Source of the DNA: an uncultured Collinsella sp.
Lineage (GTDB): Bacteria > Actinomycetota > Coriobacteriia > Coriobacteriales > Coriobacteriaceae
Direction of reading: 5' to 3'
Length of the DNA: 19,835 nucleotides
NCBI GenBank assembly: GCA_959599615.1
Contig: CAUGKA010000017.1
Location: 1 to 19,835 of the forward strand
Below, one piece after another: positions 1 to 7,301 of this stretch; positions within the stretch are counted from its first letter, which is position 1, and each line of letters starts with the position of its first letter. Position numbers and translations under genes: made by a program. The notes below the pieces were generated by a model. That model was not told where the DNA came from. It saw nothing but the letters and a program-made list of their open reading frames with translations, and made no database searches.

Positions 1-624
1 GTACATGGTCTTGCAACGCGGCAGCGGCACGTAGGCGTAGATGTTGTCCACATAGAACGTGTGCGGCGGCATGGGAAGGTTGGACTCGCGCAGCACATCC
101 GTGCGATAGCACAGGCTGTGCATGAGCAGATTCTGGTCCAGGCGGAAATGGCCGATCTGGTCCCAGGTAAAGATCTTTTTTCGCGGCAGGGCAAACTTGT
201 AACCAATGGCAGTATGAGTACCCTCGTAAACCTTCTCGTACACATAGTTCGAGATAAAGAGGTCGACGCGCTGGTCGCGCTCCTCAAACCCGCGAAGAAT
301 CGAAAGCATAGTCGAAAGGGCAGCGCCGTCAAGCCAGTCGTCCGAGTCGACAACCTTGTAGTAGGTGCCCTGCGCCTCGCGCAGACCCGAAAGGACGGCA
401 ATACCGTGGCCGCCATTCTCCTGGTGCACCGCGCGGATGATTCCAGGATAACGGGCCTCCCACTCGTCGGCCTTGGCGGCCGTCTCATCCTTGGAGCCGT
501 CGTCCACCACGATAATCTCGATATCGGTGGCATAATTGCTCCCCTCCAAGATGGAGGTGATGCAATGGTCCATGTCCTTAGCGGCGTTATACGAGGGAAT
601 ACCGAATGTTATGACTTTATGCAT
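1..624 (-). CDS. Family 2 glycosyltransferase, C-terminus cut by window edge
   Basis: The visible 208 codons are an N-terminal GT-A glycosyltransferase domain. Residues 5-13 form the first beta strand with a PSYN motif, DDGS lies at 41-44 (nucleotide-sugar binding) and DSDDW at 93-97 (the DXD-like metal site). Such enzymes transfer a sugar from a nucleotide donor to a growing surface glycan on the cytoplasmic face of the membrane. The start ATG overlaps the last codons of glf by 8 bp, so the two are translationally coupled. The frame runs open through base 1 without a stop, so the protein continues outside the window. With glf beside it, a role in building a galactofuranose-containing polysaccharide is likely, but donor and acceptor cannot be read from the sequence. 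Confidence 0.9.
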   Translation of the reverse strand, partial: MHKVITFGIPSYNAAKDMDHCITSILEGSNYATDIEIIVVDDGSKDETAAKADEWEARYPGIIRAVHQENGGHGIAVLSGLREAQGTYYKVVDSDDWLDGAALSTMLSILRGFEERDQRVDLFISNYVYEKVYEGTHTAIGYKFALPRKKIFTWDQIGHFRLDQNLLMHSLCYRTDVLRESNLPMPPHTFYVDNIYAYVPLPRCKTMY

Positions 625-1819
625 GGCAGGCGATAATCTCATCCGAAAGATCGAGGGCGGAATTGGTCACGGCATCCATATCGTAGTAACGATACTCGGC
701 CAGACGACCCACCGGGTGGAAGTTTGTCAGGTTCTGGACGCGCTCAAGATAGCGCTCATAGAGCTCACGGTTCTCGGGCTCAAGAATGGCGTAATACGGC
801 GTCTCGCCCGAGCCGGGCGTATAGGCCTTGGAGTACTCCTTCATGATGGTGGTCTTGCCGGGCAGGACCTGACCGGTCATGTTCTTGAACTCGGTGATAC
901 GCGTGTAGTCCTCGCTCGTGGTGTAGTTGACGGTACCCACGGGCTGGAACTGATCCATATCGAGCGTCTCGAACTTCATATCGAGCGTACGGTACGGCAG
1001 CGCGCCCAGGTCGAGGTTGAACAGCTCATCGAGCGGACCGGTATAGACGATCTCGCCGCCGTAGACCTTGCCACCGATCTTGACGGTGGTCTCGTCGATC
1101 TCAAAGAGATCGCGGGCGTCCACGTCGCAGAACACGTCGATCAGGTCGTGGTCGAGCATATGCTCGAACAGCGCCGTGTAGCCGTCCTGCGGCATACCCT
1201 GGAAGGGAGCCTGCGGGAAATAGCGGTCATCGTCGCCCACAAAGACGGGAACGCGACCGGTGATCGAGGGATCGATCTGGTCGGGCGTCTGGCCCCACTG
1301 CTTCATGGTGTAATGCAAAAAGACGTTCTCGTAGACGTAATCGGCGACCTCGGCCAAGTCGGGGTCGTTCTTCTTACGCAGCTCCATAATGGGCACCTTG
1401 ACATCCTTGCCAAAGGTCTCCACGAGCTTCTGATACAGCTCCTCGCCGCGCTCGTCACCAAAGGCGAGCTTGAGACTCGCATGGTTGAAGGGCACGGGCA
1501 TAAGGGTACCGTTGATGTTGGCGAGCACCTTGTGCTGATAATCCGTCCACTTGGTAAAGCGCGACAGGAAATTGTGCACACGCTCGTTAAAGGTGTGATA
1601 GATATGCGGACCGTACTCATGGATCAGGATTCCGGCCTCGTCAGTGCAGTCATAGGCATTGCCCGCAATGTGGCTACGGCGCTCCAAAACGGCAACACGA
1701 TAGCCGATGGTCTCGGCAAGACGGCGGGCACAAACGGCACCGGCATATCCAGCACCGACGACAATCATGTCGTACGCGCCGGCGTTAAAGCCTTCAGGCA
1801 GGCCTGAGGTAATCTGCAT
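617..1819 (-). CDS. glf: UDP-galactopyranose mutase
   Basis: Flavoenzyme that interconverts UDP-galactopyranose and UDP-galactofuranose in the cytosol, supplying galactofuranose for surface glycans. The 400 residues match the usual family length. The FAD-binding GAGYAG motif is at 22-27, a YGPHIYHT segment (family signature) is near 69-76, and the C-terminal PVGRLAEYRYYDMD segment is typical of the substrate/FAD pocket. The ATG at 1819 is preceded by AAGGAG (1825-1830 on the plus-strand numbering), which decides the start. A second Met at residue 18 sits directly before the FAD motif but lacks this site. The gene overlaps the downstream glycosyltransferase by 8 bp, giving one polysaccharide operon reading leftward. 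It is divergent from pta, with about 230 bp between the starts. Confidence 0.95.
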   Translation of the reverse strand: MQITSGLPEGFNAGAYDMIVVGAGYAGAVCARRLAETIGYRVAVLERRSHIAGNAYDCTDEAGILIHEYGPHIYHTFNERVHNFLSRFTKWTDYQHKVLANINGTLMPVPFNHASLKLAFGDERGEELYQKLVETFGKDVKVPIMELRKKNDPDLAEVADYVYENVFLHYTMKQWGQTPDQIDPSITGRVPVFVGDDDRYFPQAPFQGMPQDGYTALFEHMLDHDLIDVFCDVDARDLFEIDETTVKIGGKVYGGEIVYTGPLDELFNLDLGALPYRTLDMKFETLDMDQFQPVGTVNYTTSEDYTRITEFKNMTGQVLPGKTTIMKEYSKAYTPGSGETPYYAILEPENRELYERYLERVQNLTNFHPVGRLAEYRYYDMDAVTNSALDLSDEIIACHA

Positions 1820-1897
1820 CGATACTCCTTGTCAAAAGCCACGGGCTCGTTAGCTGGGCTTTTCTCGAACATTCTTCGAGACATATTTATCAGGGCG

Positions 1898-1923
1898 ATT
1901 ATAGCGCTAATGCGTCCTATAAT
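1898..1923. promoter_or_regulatory. Candidate divergent promoters for glf and pta
   Basis: Two perfect TATAAT hexamers lie in the AT-rich centre of the glf/pta intergenic region: one on the plus strand at 1918-1923, pointing to pta, and one on the minus strand at 1898-1903, pointing to glf. Neither has a convincing TTGACA-like -35 at 16-18 bp. The assignment therefore rests on the -10 hexamers and on the need for divergent promoters here. If both are used, the two polymerases would compete for overlapping DNA. Confidence 0.4.
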
Positions 1924-1978
1924 GAGCTTGCCACACAAGGAAAGCTCAAGCACAGCGGCGAACATAATTGAAAGGTAG

Positions 1979-2000
1979 ACCCGCTAGCAGCGGGTTTATT
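1979..2000 (+). promoter_or_regulatory. Terminator-like hairpin in the pta leader
   Basis: A perfect 7-bp GC-rich stem (ACCCGCT / AGCGGGT, 3-nt loop, 1979-1995) is followed by TTTATT, inside the presumed pta 5' untranslated region. No upstream plus-strand gene needs a terminator here, because glf is divergent. It may therefore be an attenuator or RNA-stability element of pta. Another short stem (GAGCTT 1924-1929 / AAGCTC 1942-1947) lies just upstream. Function is inferred only. Confidence 0.35.
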
Positions 2001-2050
2001 CGTGAACAGCCGGGCGCCTGGAGCTTAGCGAAACGCTTGTAAGGAGTAAC

Positions 2051-3031
2051 ATGAGCGATTTCCTAAACCGTATGAAGTCTGCCGCCAAGGCCGACCTTAA
2101 GACCATCGTCCTGCCCGAGGGCGAGGATCCGCGCACCATCGTCGCGGCCAACAAGATCATCGAGGAAGGCCTGGCCAACATCGTCATCCTGGGCGATCCC
2201 AACGAGATCAACGTTCCCGGCGCCACCGTCATCGACCCGCGCAATGCCGAGAAGCACGAGGAGTACGCACAGAAGTTTGCCGAGCTCCGCGCCAAGAAGG
2301 GCGTTACCATCGAGCAGGCTCGCGCCCAGGTGATGGACGCCACCTACTTTGGCACCATGATGGTCAAGATGGGCGACGCCGACGGCCTGGTCTCCGGCGC
2401 CTGCCACTCCACCGCCGACACCCTGCGCCCCGCGCTGCAGATCCTCAAGACCGCCCCGGGCACCAAGCTGGTCTCGGCCTTCTTCGTGATGTGCACCGAC
2501 ACCCCGCAATTCGGCACCGACGGTACGCTGATCTTCGCCGACTGCGGCCTCAACATCAACCCGTCCTCCGACGAGCTCTCCGAGATCGCCATCGCCTCCG
2601 CTCACTCCTGGTCCACCTTCATGGGCAATGTTGAGCCGCACGTGGCCATGCTCTCCTACTCCACCATGGGCTCCGCCGGTGGCGAGGTCGCCAAGAAGGT
2701 CCAAGAGGCCGTGAAGTTCTGCAAGGAGAAGGCACCCGAGCTCGCCATCGACGGCGACCTGCAGCTCGATGCTGCTATCGTCCCCACCGTCGCCCAGCTC
2801 AAGGCTCCCGGCTCCTCTGTCGCCGGCAAGGCCAACGTGCTCGTGTTCCCCGACCTCGAGGCCGGCAACATCGGCTACAAGCTGGTCCAGCGCTTCGCTG
2901 GCGCCGACGCTTACGGCCCCATCCTGCAGGGCATCGCCAAGCCGGTTAACGACCTTTCGCGCGGCTGCTCTGCCGACGACATCGTGGGTGTCGTAGCCAT
3001 CACCGCCGTCCAGGCTCAGATGGCTGAGTAG
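2051..3031 (+). CDS. pta: Phosphate acetyltransferase
   Basis: Converts acetyl-CoA and phosphate to acetyl-phosphate and CoA, the first step of the cytosolic Pta-AckA route that yields ATP from acetyl-CoA. At 326 residues it is the short, single-domain form without the N-terminal DRTGG extension. Family hallmarks are the IVLPEGEDPR start (19-28), the mid-protein SYSTMGSAGG segment, and PVNDLSRGC (298-306), whose Ser/Arg/Asp residues line the CoA site. AAGGAG at 2041-2046 sits 4 bases before the ATG and fixes the start. It converges on two acetate kinase genes rather than sharing an operon with them. Strong codon bias and the good ribosome site suggest high expression. Confidence 0.96.
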   Translation: MSDFLNRMKSAAKADLKTIVLPEGEDPRTIVAANKIIEEGLANIVILGDPNEINVPGATVIDPRNAEKHEEYAQKFAELRAKKGVTIEQARAQVMDATYFGTMMVKMGDADGLVSGACHSTADTLRPALQILKTAPGTKLVSAFFVMCTDTPQFGTDGTLIFADCGLNINPSSDELSEIAIASAHSWSTFMGNVEPHVAMLSYSTMGSAGGEVAKKVQEAVKFCKEKAPELAIDGDLQLDAAIVPTVAQLKAPGSSVAGKANVLVFPDLEAGNIGYKLVQRFAGADAYGPILQGIAKPVNDLSRGCSADDIVGVVAITAVQAQMAE

Positions 3032-3046
3032 CGGACATAGCCCCTC

Positions 3047-3173
3047 GGGACCCTACAGGGTAAAGCTCTGAAAACGTCCTCGGACATGTCGGAAGCCCCC
3101 GCTGCGCACTACGTGCGGCGGGGGCTTCCTCCGTCCTGCGGAATGTTTTCAGAGCTTTACCCTGTAGGGTCCC
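3047..3173. repeat. 127-bp nested perfect palindrome (MITE/REP-like element)
   Basis: Outer arms of 29 bp are perfectly complementary (3047-3075 and 3145-3173). Inside them are 12-bp perfect arms (3091-3102 and 3118-3129) and an apical 5-bp stem (3105-3109 / 3113-3117) around a TAC loop. All three are centred near base 3110. The region between outer and inner arms pairs imperfectly, so the single strand would fold into one long hairpin. It encodes no protein and has no T-tract, so it is not an ordinary terminator. It lies between the pta stop and the proper terminator at 3324-3357. It resembles a non-autonomous inverted-repeat element. The remaining 3174-3323 holds nothing I recognise. Confidence 0.75.
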
Positions 3174-3323
3174 TGCCGCCACGTAGCAATCAGAGCATCT
3201 GGAGTGGACGGCGGCTTGGCTACGAGCTGGGGCTGAGGATCTGAATGGATGGGTGTCGTTGCCGGGAGCGCAGGCGTTACTGGTGATGATCACTTTGGGA
3301 CTGGAATTTCCGCCTGCTAGCAA

Positions 3324-3357
3324 AAAGGCCTCCTGAGCTGCTGCTCAGGAGGCCTTT
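3324..3357. terminator. Bidirectional intrinsic terminator between pta and ackA
   Basis: A perfect 15-bp stem (3324-3338 / 3343-3357) with a TGCT loop is flanked by A-rich sequence on the left and TTTCGTT on the right. It can therefore stop transcription from either side. It sits in the convergent gap between pta (plus) and the first acetate kinase gene (minus). Confidence 0.88.
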
Positions 3358-3379
3358 CGTTCAATCGCAAGCGAACGCA

Positions 3380-4558
3380 CTAGTTATTCGCGGCCAGACG
3401 CTCGACGTCGTGGGCGATCATGTATTCCTCGTCGGTGGGGATGACCATGACCGTGACGGAAGAGCCGGCGGCGCTGATGACCTGCGGGCCGTTACCCACG
3501 GCCTCGCGGTTCTTGTTGTTGTCGATGCGCACGCCCAGCCACTCAAAGCAATCGCAGAAGGCCTTGCGGATCGACCAGTCGTTCTCGCCGATGCCGGCGG
3601 TAAAGGTGATGGTGTCCACGCCCGCCATGGAAGCGATCATGGAGCCAGCCTGCTGCATGGCCTTGTAGGCAAACATGTCGAAGGCAAGCAGGCAGCGCTC
3701 GTCGCCCTCGGAGGCGCGCGTACGGATGTCACGGGCGTCGTTGGAGATGCCCGAGATGGCAAGCAGACCAGACTGCTTGTTCATCATGTCATCGACTTCC
3801 TGGTAGCTGTAGCCGCCCTCGCGCTGCAGGTAGCACACGGTAGCCGGGTCAATGGAACCACAACGGGTGCCCATCATCAGGCCGTCGAGCGGCGTGAGGC
3901 CCATCGTGGTATCGCGGCATACACCGTCCTCGATGGCGGCAAGCGAGGCGCCGTTGCCCAAATGGCACGAGAGCAGGCGGTGGCAGCGCGAGCCCAGGAT
4001 CTCCTTGGCCATCATCCACTCATAGCGGTGACTCGTGCCGTGGGCACCGTACTTGCGCACGTGGTACTTGTCGCACACGTCCTTGGGCAGCGCGTAGGTG
4101 TAGGCGACCTCGGGCATGGTCATGTGGAACGAGGTGTCGAAGACGGCCACGTTGGGCAGCTCCGGATACTTCTCGCGGCAATATTCGATTGCCGCGGCCT
4201 CGCCGTAATTGTGCAGCGGGGCGAGCGGAGCAACCTCGAGAATCTTAGCCATGACCTCATCGTCGACGACCGCGGAATCGTCAAAGTACCAGCCACCCTG
4301 AACGATACGATGCCCAATGCCATCGATCGTAAAGTCGGTCTTCTCGAGCTCCTCGAGCACACGTGCGATAGCCGAACGGTGATCCGGGAAGGGGACCTCC
4401 TCGGTTTGCTTGGCGCCACCGTTCTCGGAGTGGCCAAAGATGCCCATGTCCGAACCGATACGTTCGCAGTTGCCCTTGGCGAAAACCTCGCGGGTATCGG
4501 TATCCAAAAGCTGATATTTAAGGCTTGAGCTACCGGCGTTGACAACAAGTACGTTCAT
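3380..4558 (-). CDS. ackA: Acetate kinase, copy 1
   Basis: Transfers phosphate from acetyl-phosphate to ADP, giving acetate and ATP in the cytosol. The 392 residues cover the whole ASKHA-fold enzyme. N7 and the GSSSLK loop (9-14), R84 (GHR), D141 (FDTSFH), H173 (YGAHGTSH), the phosphate-binding HLGNGAS (199-205), R232 (GTRCG), FTAGIGEN (319-326) and E378 (TDEEYMIA) are all present. Unusual against the common pattern are Q87 with W90 after GHRIV (often HGGE) and GTRCGSIDP where GTRSGDIDP is usual; copy 2 shares both. AAGGAG lies 4 bases before the ATG. The gene is second of two acetate kinase genes on this strand, separated by a 164-bp gap with a terminator, so it probably has its own promoter in the AT-rich stretch 4600-4670. 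Confidence 0.95.
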   Translation of the reverse strand: MNVLVVNAGSSSLKYQLLDTDTREVFAKGNCERIGSDMGIFGHSENGGAKQTEEVPFPDHRSAIARVLEELEKTDFTIDGIGHRIVQGGWYFDDSAVVDDEVMAKILEVAPLAPLHNYGEAAAIEYCREKYPELPNVAVFDTSFHMTMPEVAYTYALPKDVCDKYHVRKYGAHGTSHRYEWMMAKEILGSRCHRLLSCHLGNGASLAAIEDGVCRDTTMGLTPLDGLMMGTRCGSIDPATVCYLQREGGYSYQEVDDMMNKQSGLLAISGISNDARDIRTRASEGDERCLLAFDMFAYKAMQQAGSMIASMAGVDTITFTAGIGENDWSIRKAFCDCFEWLGVRIDNNKNREAVGNGPQVISAAGSSVTVMVIPTDEEYMIAHDVERLAANN

Positions 4559-4672
4559 GAGACTCCTTTGCAGTGCGATACGGTCGGCGCAGACCCCTTA
4601 AGGCGGCCGCATGTTAATAAGAAGTTATCACAATTTAATAAATAACTATCAGGCATATCGCCCAACGAGCAC

Positions 4673-4718
4673 AAAAGAGGGGCCGAACGGCGCTCGGTCG
4701 TCCAGCCCCTCCCCTTTT
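4673..4718 (-). terminator. Intrinsic terminator of ackA copy 2
   Basis: Read on the minus strand, a 7-bp GC stem (4705-4711 with 4677-4683) extends past a small bulge into an A4/T4 pairing and ends in CTTTTG. It lies right after the copy 2 stop codon and separates the two acetate kinase transcripts. Confidence 0.7.
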
Positions 4719-4722
4719 GCAA

Positions 4723-5901
4723 TTACTTGCCGTTGACGATGCGCTCGACGTCGGAAGCGATCATGAACTCCTCGTCCGTGGGGATAACGAAAATCTTAAC
4801 CTTGGAATCCTTGGCAGACAGGCACCATGCGCCGTCACCACGCAGGGCGTTGCGGGCATGATCCATCTTGACGCCCATAAAGGCCAGGCGGTCGGCCACG
4901 CCGGCGCGGACGGCAGGAGCGTGCTCACCGATGCCGGCAGTGAAGACCAGGGTGTCCATACCGCACATGGAGGTGGCCATCTCGGCAGCCTTGGCGGCAA
5001 TCTTGTAGACGAACATATCGAAGGCGAGCTGGGCCTCGGGGTCACCGGCAGCGGCGAGCTCCTCGACGTTGCGGCAGTCGTTGGTCTTGCCGCCGGTCAC
5101 AGCCAAAAGGCCGGACTTCTTGTTCATCATCTCGTCGACCTCGTCGAAGGTGTAGCCGCCCTCGCGCTGCAGGTAGCACACGGTAGCCGGGTCGATGGAG
5201 CCGCAGCGGGTGCCCATCATAACGCCGTCGAGCGGCGTCAAGCCCATGGTGGTGTCCATGCACTTGCCGTCCTCGATGGCGCACAGGGAAGCGCCGGAGC
5301 CGATATGGCACACGACGACCTTGCGGGCCTCGCCGTTGGTCATCTCGGCGACCTTCTTGGAGATGTAACGGTAGCTGGTGCCGTGGGCGCCGTACTTACG
5401 GATGTGCAGCTTGTCGCAGACGTCCTTGGGCAGGGCGTAAGTCTTGGCGACCTCGGGCATGTTGAAGTGGAAAGCGGTGTCGTAAACCGTGACGTTGGGC
5501 AGGTCGGGATACTGCTCCAGGCAGTACTCGATAACGTTGGCCTCGGGGTTGTTGTGCAGCGGGGCGAGCGGAGCGACCTCGCGGATCTTGGCGAGGACAT
5601 CCTCGTCGACGAGGGAGGAATCGCCAAAGTACCAACCGCCCTGAACGATACGGTGGCCGATACCCTCAATCTTGACGCCGTTGGCCTCGAGGTCCTTCAG
5701 GACAACCTCGATGGCGACCTTGTGGTCGGGGAACTCGATGTTCTCGGTCACCTTCTTGGAGCCGTTGGCAGCATGGGTGAAAGTGCCGCCGGTAAAGCAG
5801 ACGCGCTCGCAGGAGCCCTTTGCGGACACCTTATGGGACTTGGTATCGATGACCTGATACTTAAGGGTCGAAGATCCTGCGTTGACGACCAGAACGTTCA
5901 T
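4723..5901 (-). CDS. ackA: Acetate kinase, copy 2
   Basis: Second acetate kinase of identical length (392 residues). It aligns with copy 1 almost without gaps and, by eye, well over half its residues are identical, so the pair arose by duplication. N7, R84, D141, H173, R232, FTAGIGEH and the TDEEFMIA glutamate are kept. The phosphate loop reads HIGSGAS (199-205), with Ser at 202 where copy 1 and the family normally have Asn, and YGAHGTSY replaces YGAHGTSH. These changes may alter kinetics or the preferred acyl-phosphate. AGGGAG lies 4 bases before the ATG. Transcription probably starts within 5912-6020, close to or across the hairpin at 5955-5988. Acetate kinase remains the best call; propionate kinase activity cannot be excluded. 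Confidence 0.93.
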   Translation of the reverse strand: MNVLVVNAGSSTLKYQVIDTKSHKVSAKGSCERVCFTGGTFTHAANGSKKVTENIEFPDHKVAIEVVLKDLEANGVKIEGIGHRIVQGGWYFGDSSLVDEDVLAKIREVAPLAPLHNNPEANVIEYCLEQYPDLPNVTVYDTAFHFNMPEVAKTYALPKDVCDKLHIRKYGAHGTSYRYISKKVAEMTNGEARKVVVCHIGSGASLCAIEDGKCMDTTMGLTPLDGVMMGTRCGSIDPATVCYLQREGGYTFDEVDEMMNKKSGLLAVTGGKTNDCRNVEELAAAGDPEAQLAFDMFVYKIAAKAAEMATSMCGMDTLVFTAGIGEHAPAVRAGVADRLAFMGVKMDHARNALRGDGAWCLSAKDSKVKIFVIPTDEEFMIASDVERIVNGK

Positions 5902-5954
5902 GTGTCTCCCTACTAACAGGCGGTGTGGCGCCGCCAGGTTACATACGCTTCAAT

Positions 5955-5988
5955 AATAAACCCAAACGCCCTCGCGCTCGGGTTTATT
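5955..5988 (-). terminator. Hairpin terminator after the MFS gene, possibly in the ackA2 leader
   Basis: A perfect 9-bp stem AATAAACCC / GGGTTTATT (5955-5963 and 5980-5988) encloses 16 bases. On the minus strand it ends in GGGTTTATTATT. It lies 34 bases past the MFS stop codon and is best read as that gene's terminator. A promoter-like TATATA on the minus strand near 5995-6000 would instead put it inside the ackA2 leader. Confidence 0.6.
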
Positions 5989-6021
5989 GCGTTGATATAT
6001 AAGTTATCGGTGCCTAAATAC

Positions 6022-7182
6022 TCATGTCCTCTGGCTTGTAAGACGAAATAACGCGGGGATATACACAAGGGAAGAAATCCCGAGCGCGACAAGCAATATG
6101 ACTCGAATGCCCGCGATGCCGCTCAACGCAGCGTTGAACAGATAGAAAAGGATGGCACCCACCGCCACCATCTGGCTTTGAACCGAAATCAGTGAACAGC
6201 GCATCGAAGAATCGGCAGCATTTTGAAAAATTGAGTATTTAATTGGAGCAAATAACGAGTACGCAACCGTCTGCAGCACATAGAACACGGGCAGCAAATT
6301 AGCCGGAGTAAGGGGAATCAAAAACAAAGCTGTCAGGAAAAGGCGCACGATGCCGCAAATACGCGCAAAGCGGCCCTTGTCGACATGAGCAATCGCACAG
6401 GGCACAATAAGTCCCATGGAGGCCGAGGCAAGGAGCTGGACCGCAATGGTCACACCCGAAGCGACGGCATTCATTCCGCGACCCGCAAGCAGCAGTGAGA
6501 AAAAGTCTTCCAGGGCGACAAAAGCAAATGCCTGAGAACAGTCCATGATGAACGCTGAACGAAGAATGCCATTACCCGCAATAGCGGTACCGATCATCTT
6601 CGGGCTCATTCCACGCTCAGGTGTCGTCGCAGTGCCCCCTCTTCGCATTTCAGGAATGCAGACAACGACAACCAACGTCAACACCATTGCGATGATATCT
6701 GCCGAAAGACCAATGAGATATGCACCGACGGACGAAATGAAACCGCCCACGCAAGCGGAGATGGCATAAGAGGCATAGAAAACAAATCGCTCAACGACAT
6801 TAAGTCTTACGAGCTGGTCCTGAGAGACGCTGTCAATGTAAATCGCTTCGATGGATCCGCTCACACACGCAACGGCAAAACCCTTGAGAGCGAACGCACC
6901 GATTAAAAGCAGGGGAGAACGGACGAGAAGCAGGGCGGCGTAGTATCCAAGCATTCCCACGACGCCAACGAGACCGCTTGTCTTTCGTCCAAACCTATCA
7001 GCAATATAGCCAGTGGGAACTTCAAGGATGAACTTGCTCACTTGATATGCAATCATCATGCTAGAAATCGATACCATCGAAAGTCCGACGAACTCAAGGT
7101 AGACAGTTAGAAAAAACAAGATGGTGCTGAAGTTCGACAGAAAAACGAACGTCATATAAAGCAAAACCGTACGGTTTTTCAT
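6022..7182 (-). CDS. Major facilitator superfamily transporter
   Basis: An integral membrane protein of 386 residues with about 12 hydrophobic segments, fitting a secondary transporter of the MFS type. The signature between helices 2 and 3 is visible as EVPTGYIADRFGRK (54-67), which is motif A. Substrate cannot be read; multidrug or metabolite efflux is as likely as uptake. I chose the ATG at 7182 because GGAGG lies 7 bases upstream; an upstream TTG in the same frame has no such site. The gene and the LysR gene upstream are clearly AT-richer than the flanking genes and use A/T-ending codons freely, suggesting a different origin from their neighbours. A 119-bp gap separates it from the LysR gene, with no strong terminator seen. 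Confidence 0.88.
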   Translation of the reverse strand: MKNRTVLLYMTFVFLSNFSTILFFLTVYLEFVGLSMVSISSMMIAYQVSKFILEVPTGYIADRFGRKTSGLVGVVGMLGYYAALLLVRSPLLLIGAFALKGFAVACVSGSIEAIYIDSVSQDQLVRLNVVERFVFYASYAISACVGGFISSVGAYLIGLSADIIAMVLTLVVVVCIPEMRRGGTATTPERGMSPKMIGTAIAGNGILRSAFIMDCSQAFAFVALEDFFSLLLAGRGMNAVASGVTIAVQLLASASMGLIVPCAIAHVDKGRFARICGIVRLFLTALFLIPLTPANLLPVFYVLQTVAYSLFAPIKYSIFQNAADSSMRCSLISVQSQMVAVGAILFYLFNAALSGIAGIRVILLVALGISSLVYIPALFRLTSQRT

Positions 7183-7301
7183 GCTCCACCCTCCAAGAGT
7201 CAGCAATCTAAATCGGAATCTTGGAAAAGCATGAGGGCAAAGCTGTCAGCTATGTGTTACAAGGCGTCAATAATCACTTGATGCCTCGAAGCCAATTAAT
7301 C

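Noticed and set aside
536..1807. Long plus-strand open frame across glf
   Set aside because: It is the antisense shadow of glf, a clear UDP-galactopyranose mutase; its translation has no recognisable domain and no ribosome site.
2002..2028. Very short GTG-started frame in the pta leader, considered as a leader peptide
   Set aside because: Eight codons, no ribosome site and no run of a single amino acid; no reason to think it is translated.
3047..3173. ERIC element, suggested by the 127-bp palindromic length
   Set aside because: Only the length matches; the sequence does not resemble the enterobacterial ERIC consensus I remember.
3000..3323. 107-codon minus-strand frame over the pta end and palindrome
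   Set aside because: It runs through the hairpin and overlaps pta antisense, with no ribosome site or recognisable domain.
3410..4528. Long plus-strand open frame across ackA copy 1
   Set aside because: Antisense shadow in GC-rich DNA, low-complexity His/Val/Ala-rich translation; the minus-strand frame is acetate kinase.
4605..4650. Rex-like operator (TTGTGATAA...TTAACA on the minus strand) upstream of ackA copy 1
   Set aside because: Only part of the palindrome matches, in a naturally AT-rich promoter; too weak to call from sequence alone.
4717..5916. Long plus-strand open frame across ackA copy 2
   Set aside because: Same reason: Gly/Val/Asp-rich shadow of a well-identified kinase gene.
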